17,449 nt of DNA from Autumnicola edwardsiae (GTDB lineage: Bacteria; Bacteroidota; Bacteroidia; Flavobacteriales; Flavobacteriaceae), in assembly GCF_031846505.1 (NCBI RefSeq), contig NZ_JAVRHP010000067.1:1-17449 (forward strand). The letters are read 5' to 3'. How positions within the stretch are numbered: position 1 is the first letter of the stretch; each line of letters begins with the position of its first letter. Both the position numbers and the translations under genes were made by a program. Below the pieces are notes generated by a model. The model had not been told where the DNA came from and searched no databases. It saw only the letters and a program-made list of their open reading frames with translations. Shown piece after piece: positions 14,617-17,449 of this stretch.

Positions 14617-14687
14617 TCATTAAAATTCATCATTTTGATTCCACAGGTACGAAAATTGCCAAATTTGAAGGTGCTCCTAAAAAATAA

Positions 14688-16295
14688 TTACTGAAGCACA
14701 ATTTCTTTAAAATTACTTTCATTTCCTGTACGATCTACGGCCGTTATCCCTATTTTAGTAAAATTCCTGGCATTGTGCAATGTAAAATTTCGTTCATTCT
14801 GATTCAAAATCTTATAATCCCATCCGGAATTTTCATATTTGAAGTACAATACCCACCTGAAAACATCCTCAGGGTCCGGATGTTCCCAAGTTAGCGCTAA
14901 TTTATCTTCAAATTTTGAAATATTCAACTTTGGAGCTTTCGGAGCTTCATCATCTAGCCACGGACTCGCAGGCACCAAGGCTTTTTTCCTGTACGGACCT
15001 TCTTTTAAAGCATGCGCGAGTTCCGAATTTTTCATAATCGGGCCAACGTTCCAGTGCACCGCTCCCCGACTGTCAAGAATTCCGCGGGTAATCATTAATT
15101 GGTTCGTAATTTCATCGGTATCTTTTTTTTCCTCTTCTCCAATAAGGGCGTCATTAATACCCGGCCATAAATGCCTGTTTTCAGTATTTTCATCCTTCCA
15201 CCAACTCAATAAAACCGGAAAACTCTGTGCCACCTGGTTGATCTTCCAATATAGCTGAGGGGTAAAATAATCTATCCAGCCTTCATTTAACCACAATTTT
15301 GCATCTGCATAAAGTTCGCTGTACTGGTCCATTCCTTTTATAGAAGCCGGGTGGCCGGGACGCCAGATCCCAAACGGACTAATCCCGAATTTCACATGCG
15401 GTTTTTCAGCTTTAATTTCAGAATAAATCCGTTTTACAAACTTATTTACGTTGTCCCTTCTCCAGTCGTCCCGGAGCAGTTTTCCTCCTTCTGTTTTGTA
15501 TTTTTCCCAGCTAATGTTGTCGGGAAATTGCTGCTTTCCGTTATAAGAAGCATAGGGATAAAAATAATCATCAAAATGGACGCCATCGATATCATAACGC
15601 TGCACAATATCCATCACCACGGCGGCAACGTGATCCTGTGTGCCTTGTTTGGCAGGATCCATCCACCAGAACCCGTTTTTAAGCTTCGTCATAAGCTCCG
15701 GCCTTGTTTTTACCAGCGACTTTTCAGAAATTTCACCACCAGTGGTATGGTAGGCGCGATATGGATTTAGCCATACATGAAGCTCCATCCCACGGTTGTG
15801 CGCGGCTTCTGTCCAGAATTTTAAAGGATCATAATATGGTTGCGGTGCTTTTCCTGTTTCGCCGGTAAGAAAGTAGGACCATGGCTCCAAGTCGCTCTCA
15901 TACAACGCATCTGCCTGCGGTCTTACCTGCAGGATCACCGCATTAAAATTGTGCTCTTCCAGAAAATCCAGGATTTCCAGCGCTTCCTGCTGTTGTTGGC
16001 TTGTGGTTAAATTCCGTTGGCTGGGCCAATTAATATTTGCCACGCTGGTCACCCAGGCAGCACGAAATTCGGCTATTTTAAGCGGGGCTTCAGATTTTAG
16101 AGTTTTCTCCTCTACAACTTCCGGAATTGCAGGCGGTGGTGGCGGTGACACTTTTTCTGAAGAAGGAAGTGTATCTTTTATTTCCGGTTTGGTGGTTTCA
16201 GAAGGTTTAGAAACAGTGGGTTTTGTGGTTTTACAGGAATTAAATAGTAATAGGCTGCAGAAAACCAGAACAAACAAAAAAATTCTTTGGGACAT
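14688..16295 (-). CDS. family 10 (GHL10/DUF187) glycoside hydrolase lipoprotein, DigH-like
   Basis: 535-residue predicted lipoprotein: signal with lipobox LLLFNSC (Cys21), then a Lys/Thr/Pro-rich linker with five prolines in a row (51-55) suited to crossing part of the wall. The GHL10 barrel spans about 75-430, with EFRAAWVTSVANINWPS, VILQVRPQADALY, LHVWLNPYRA and GVHFDDYFYPY (Asp242/Asp243, likely catalytic acids), then KFGISPFGIWRPG and IDYFTPQLYW. The last 80 residues (about 455-535) look like a fibronectin type III domain ending in TKIGITAVDRTGNES. E. coli DigH of this family binds and cuts glycan strands stripped of peptides, the product of amidases. The gene begins eight bases after the murQ stop, indicating one transcription unit, and links MurNAc catabolism with glycan cleavage. 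Confidence 0.9.
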   Translation of the reverse strand: MSQRIFLFVLVFCSLLLFNSCKTTKPTVSKPSETTKPEIKDTLPSSEKVSPPPPPAIPEVVEEKTLKSEAPLKIAEFRAAWVTSVANINWPSQRNLTTSQQQQEALEILDFLEEHNFNAVILQVRPQADALYESDLEPWSYFLTGETGKAPQPYYDPLKFWTEAAHNRGMELHVWLNPYRAYHTTGGEISEKSLVKTRPELMTKLKNGFWWMDPAKQGTQDHVAAVVMDIVQRYDIDGVHFDDYFYPYASYNGKQQFPDNISWEKYKTEGGKLLRDDWRRDNVNKFVKRIYSEIKAEKPHVKFGISPFGIWRPGHPASIKGMDQYSELYADAKLWLNEGWIDYFTPQLYWKINQVAQSFPVLLSWWKDENTENRHLWPGINDALIGEEEKKDTDEITNQLMITRGILDSRGAVHWNVGPIMKNSELAHALKEGPYRKKALVPASPWLDDEAPKAPKLNISKFEDKLALTWEHPDPEDVFRWVLYFKYENSGWDYKILNQNERNFTLHNARNFTKIGITAVDRTGNESNFKEIVLQ

Positions 16296-16303
16296 AAAAC
16301 GCT

Positions 16304-17122
16304 TTAGCTTTTTTTATAAACAGATATTACTTTTCTTACACTTTTGTGCTCTTTCAATAGTTGCGCGGCTTCTTTTTCATCAACTCCAAGCTCGTCCCTA
16401 ATCATTCTTGTACCGCGGCCTACCAGCTTCTTATTGGATAACTGCATGTCTACCATTTTATTTCCTTTTACGCGACCAAGTTTTATCATCACGCTGGTAG
16501 AGATCATATTCAGGACCAGTTTTTGAGCGGTTCCCGCTTTCATCCTGGTGCTGCCGGTTACAAATTCGGGTCCTGTAATTACCTCTACAGGAAATTCTGA
16601 AGCTGCTGCGAGTGGACTTCCCGAGCTGCAGGTAACGCAGCCGGTGGCAATTTTGTTTTGACGTGCATCTTTAATTCCGCCAATTACGTAAGGTGTTGTT
16701 CCCGAAGCTGCTATTCCCACGAGCACGTCTTTTTCTGAAATTTGATGTTGCTGAAGATCTTTCCATGCCTGCTCTGTGTCATCTTCGGCGTTTTCCACAG
16801 CTCTCCGCAACGCTCCGTCCCCTCCGGCAATGAGTCCGATAACTTTATTATAATCCACACCAAAAGTCGGCGGACATTCTGAAGCATCCAGCACGCCAAG
16901 TCTCCCGCTGGTACCGGCGCCAATGTAAAAAAGCCTTCCGCCCTGCTCCATTTTCTGAACAATTACCTCAACCAATTTTTCGATTTTGGGAATAACTTCT
17001 TCAATCGCCTCGGGAACGGTTTTGTCTTCCTCATTAATACTGGAGAGCAGCTGCGAAATGCTCATTTTTTCCAGGTCGTTATATTTTGAAGATTTTTCGG
17101 TATCGGGTTTATGATGTTCCAT
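16304..17122 (-). CDS. murQ: N-acetylmuramic acid 6-phosphate etherase
   Basis: Cytoplasmic lyase that removes D-lactate from MurNAc-6-phosphate to give GlcNAc-6-phosphate. The 272-residue protein is a SIS-fold domain with the MurQ signature GAGTSGRLGVLDASECPPTF (from Gly68). Glu82 in SECPP and Glu113 in NAEDD match the catalytic glutamates of E. coli MurQ. VGIAASGTTPYVIGG (135-149) is the phosphosugar loop, and PEFVTGSTRMKAGTAQK (185-201) completes the family marks. It is a little shorter than E. coli MurQ (about 300) at both ends, but all motifs are present. Its product feeds the NagB-LmbE enzyme. Gene order transporter, murQ, GHL10 and NlpC on one strand suggests an operon. A TAACCTTTG box (17145-17137), one base longer than consensus, could give murQ its own promoter. 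Confidence 0.96.
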   Translation of the reverse strand: MEHHKPDTEKSSKYNDLEKMSISQLLSSINEEDKTVPEAIEEVIPKIEKLVEVIVQKMEQGGRLFYIGAGTSGRLGVLDASECPPTFGVDYNKVIGLIAGGDGALRRAVENAEDDTEQAWKDLQQHQISEKDVLVGIAASGTTPYVIGGIKDARQNKIATGCVTCSSGSPLAAASEFPVEVITGPEFVTGSTRMKAGTAQKLVLNMISTSVMIKLGRVKGNKMVDMQLSNKKLVGRGTRMIRDELGVDEKEAAQLLKEHKSVRKVISVYKKS

Positions 17123-17178
17123 GTAAAAGTTTGACGCAAAGGTTAGCTAAAATTTTATTTTCCGAAGAAAGTTTTATT

Positions 17179-17200
17179 TCTGAAAATGAAAATTTTCAGA
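17179..17200. repeat. hairpin TCTGAAAAT-GAAA-ATTTTCAGA after the transporter stop
   Basis: A perfect 9-base inverted repeat with a 4-base loop begins three bases after the transporter's stop codon, between it and murQ. On the coding (minus) strand it is followed by AATAAAACTTTC, not a T run, so full termination is unlikely. It could stabilise the upstream message's 3' end or lower expression of the downstream genes. Confidence 0.5.
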
Positions 17201-17203
17201 GTC

Positions 17204-17449
17204 TTATGCTTTTCTGATTTTATGTCCGGCAACCGCGTAATATAGTATGAATAAATAAAGAGGCACAACAACCCAGTATGCCAGTTGTTTATCCATCGCC
17301 CCTGCAAGAGCCCCGTAAGCCAGGGGAATAATTGCACCTCCTGCAATTCCCATAACCAGTAACGAAGAAACAGTTTTAGTTAATTTTCCCACATCAGCGA
17401 GGGCCAACGGCCAGATTGCCGGCCACATTAGCGAATTTGCCAATCCCAG
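17204..17449 (-). CDS. FHS-type sugar transporter (FucP/GluP-like MFS), C-terminal part
   Basis: Only the last 82 codons are in the window; the frame runs in from the right edge. Two to three membrane segments are visible: one starting in NSLMWPAIWPLAL, a second in LLVMGIAGGAIIPLAYGALA, and a third in YWVVVPLYLFILYYAVAG, then the basic end HKIRKA. The phrases NSLMWPAIWPLA and MGIAGGAIIP are hallmarks of the fucose/glucose-galactose permease (FHS) branch of the major facilitator superfamily, proton symporters of free sugars. The gene lies 81 bases upstream of murQ on the same strand, so MurNAc or GlcNAc is a likely substrate; T. forsythia has an MFS MurNAc transporter in a comparable setting. 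The substrate is inference. Confidence 0.85.
   Translation of the reverse strand: MGLANSLMWPAIWPLALADVGKLTKTVSSLLVMGIAGGAIIPLAYGALAGAMDKQLAYWVVVPLYLFILYYAVAGHKIRKA

Noticed and set aside
14839..15770. Two 139-codon open frames on the plus strand within the GHL10 gene
   Set aside because: They are antisense shadows of a gene with clear catalytic motifs and show no domain or signal of their own.
1..17449. CRISPR array, prophage, transposase, rRNA or riboswitch
   Set aside because: No regularly spaced repeats, no recombinase or phage motifs, no rRNA segments and no recognisable aptamer were found on reading both strands.

Overview
The window looks like a chromosomal segment of a Bacteroidota bacterium, most likely family Flavobacteriaceae. 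This is inferred from four things: an exact Bacteroidota-type promoter (TTTG-N20-TAAATTTG) in front of a tRNA gene; a receptor with a carboxypeptidase-regulatory-like domain and an OMP_b-brl_3-type barrel; the long NagB-LmbE fusion enzyme typical of that phylum; and intergenic repeats of kinds I recall from flavobacterial genomes. No transposase, integrase, CRISPR array or rRNA is visible.

Left part (1-5644), mostly housekeeping. A TPR protein with a signal peptide is cut by the left edge. After a 480-base gene-free stretch comes a CAU-anticodon tRNA (probably tRNA-Ile2) with a clear promoter and a clear intrinsic terminator. Then follow methylmalonyl-CoA epimerase (minus) and, divergent from it, rbfA with a LolC/LolE-type permease one base downstream that starts on TTG. 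A CPBP-family membrane protease and dusB follow on the minus strand. The dusB start is best placed at a GTG at 5563, because a promoter lies just upstream of it.

Middle (5564-10191). A 343-base gene-free repeat island separates dusB from an 801-residue outer-membrane receptor-like protein. Next comes an exported GH3 enzyme of the NagZ type.

Right part (8428-17449), a peptidoglycan and amino-sugar salvage neighbourhood. It contains an exported GH3 beta-N-acetylglucosaminidase, a NagB deaminase fused to a PIG-L/LmbE deacetylase, an AmiD-like lipoprotein amidase, an SH3-NlpC/P60 lipoprotein endopeptidase, a GHL10 (DigH-like) lipoprotein glycosidase, MurQ etherase, and the C-terminal end of an FHS/FucP-like sugar transporter at the right edge. 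Read together, these could dismantle wall fragments outside the inner membrane, import the amino sugar, and channel it through MurNAc-6-P, GlcNAc-6-P and GlcN-6-P to fructose-6-P. No separate NagA and no MurNAc kinase are in the window. The LmbE half of the fusion is a candidate for the missing deacetylase, and the kinase would be expected beyond the right edge. This pathway is an inference from families and neighbourhood; each family call rests on motifs visible in the sequence.
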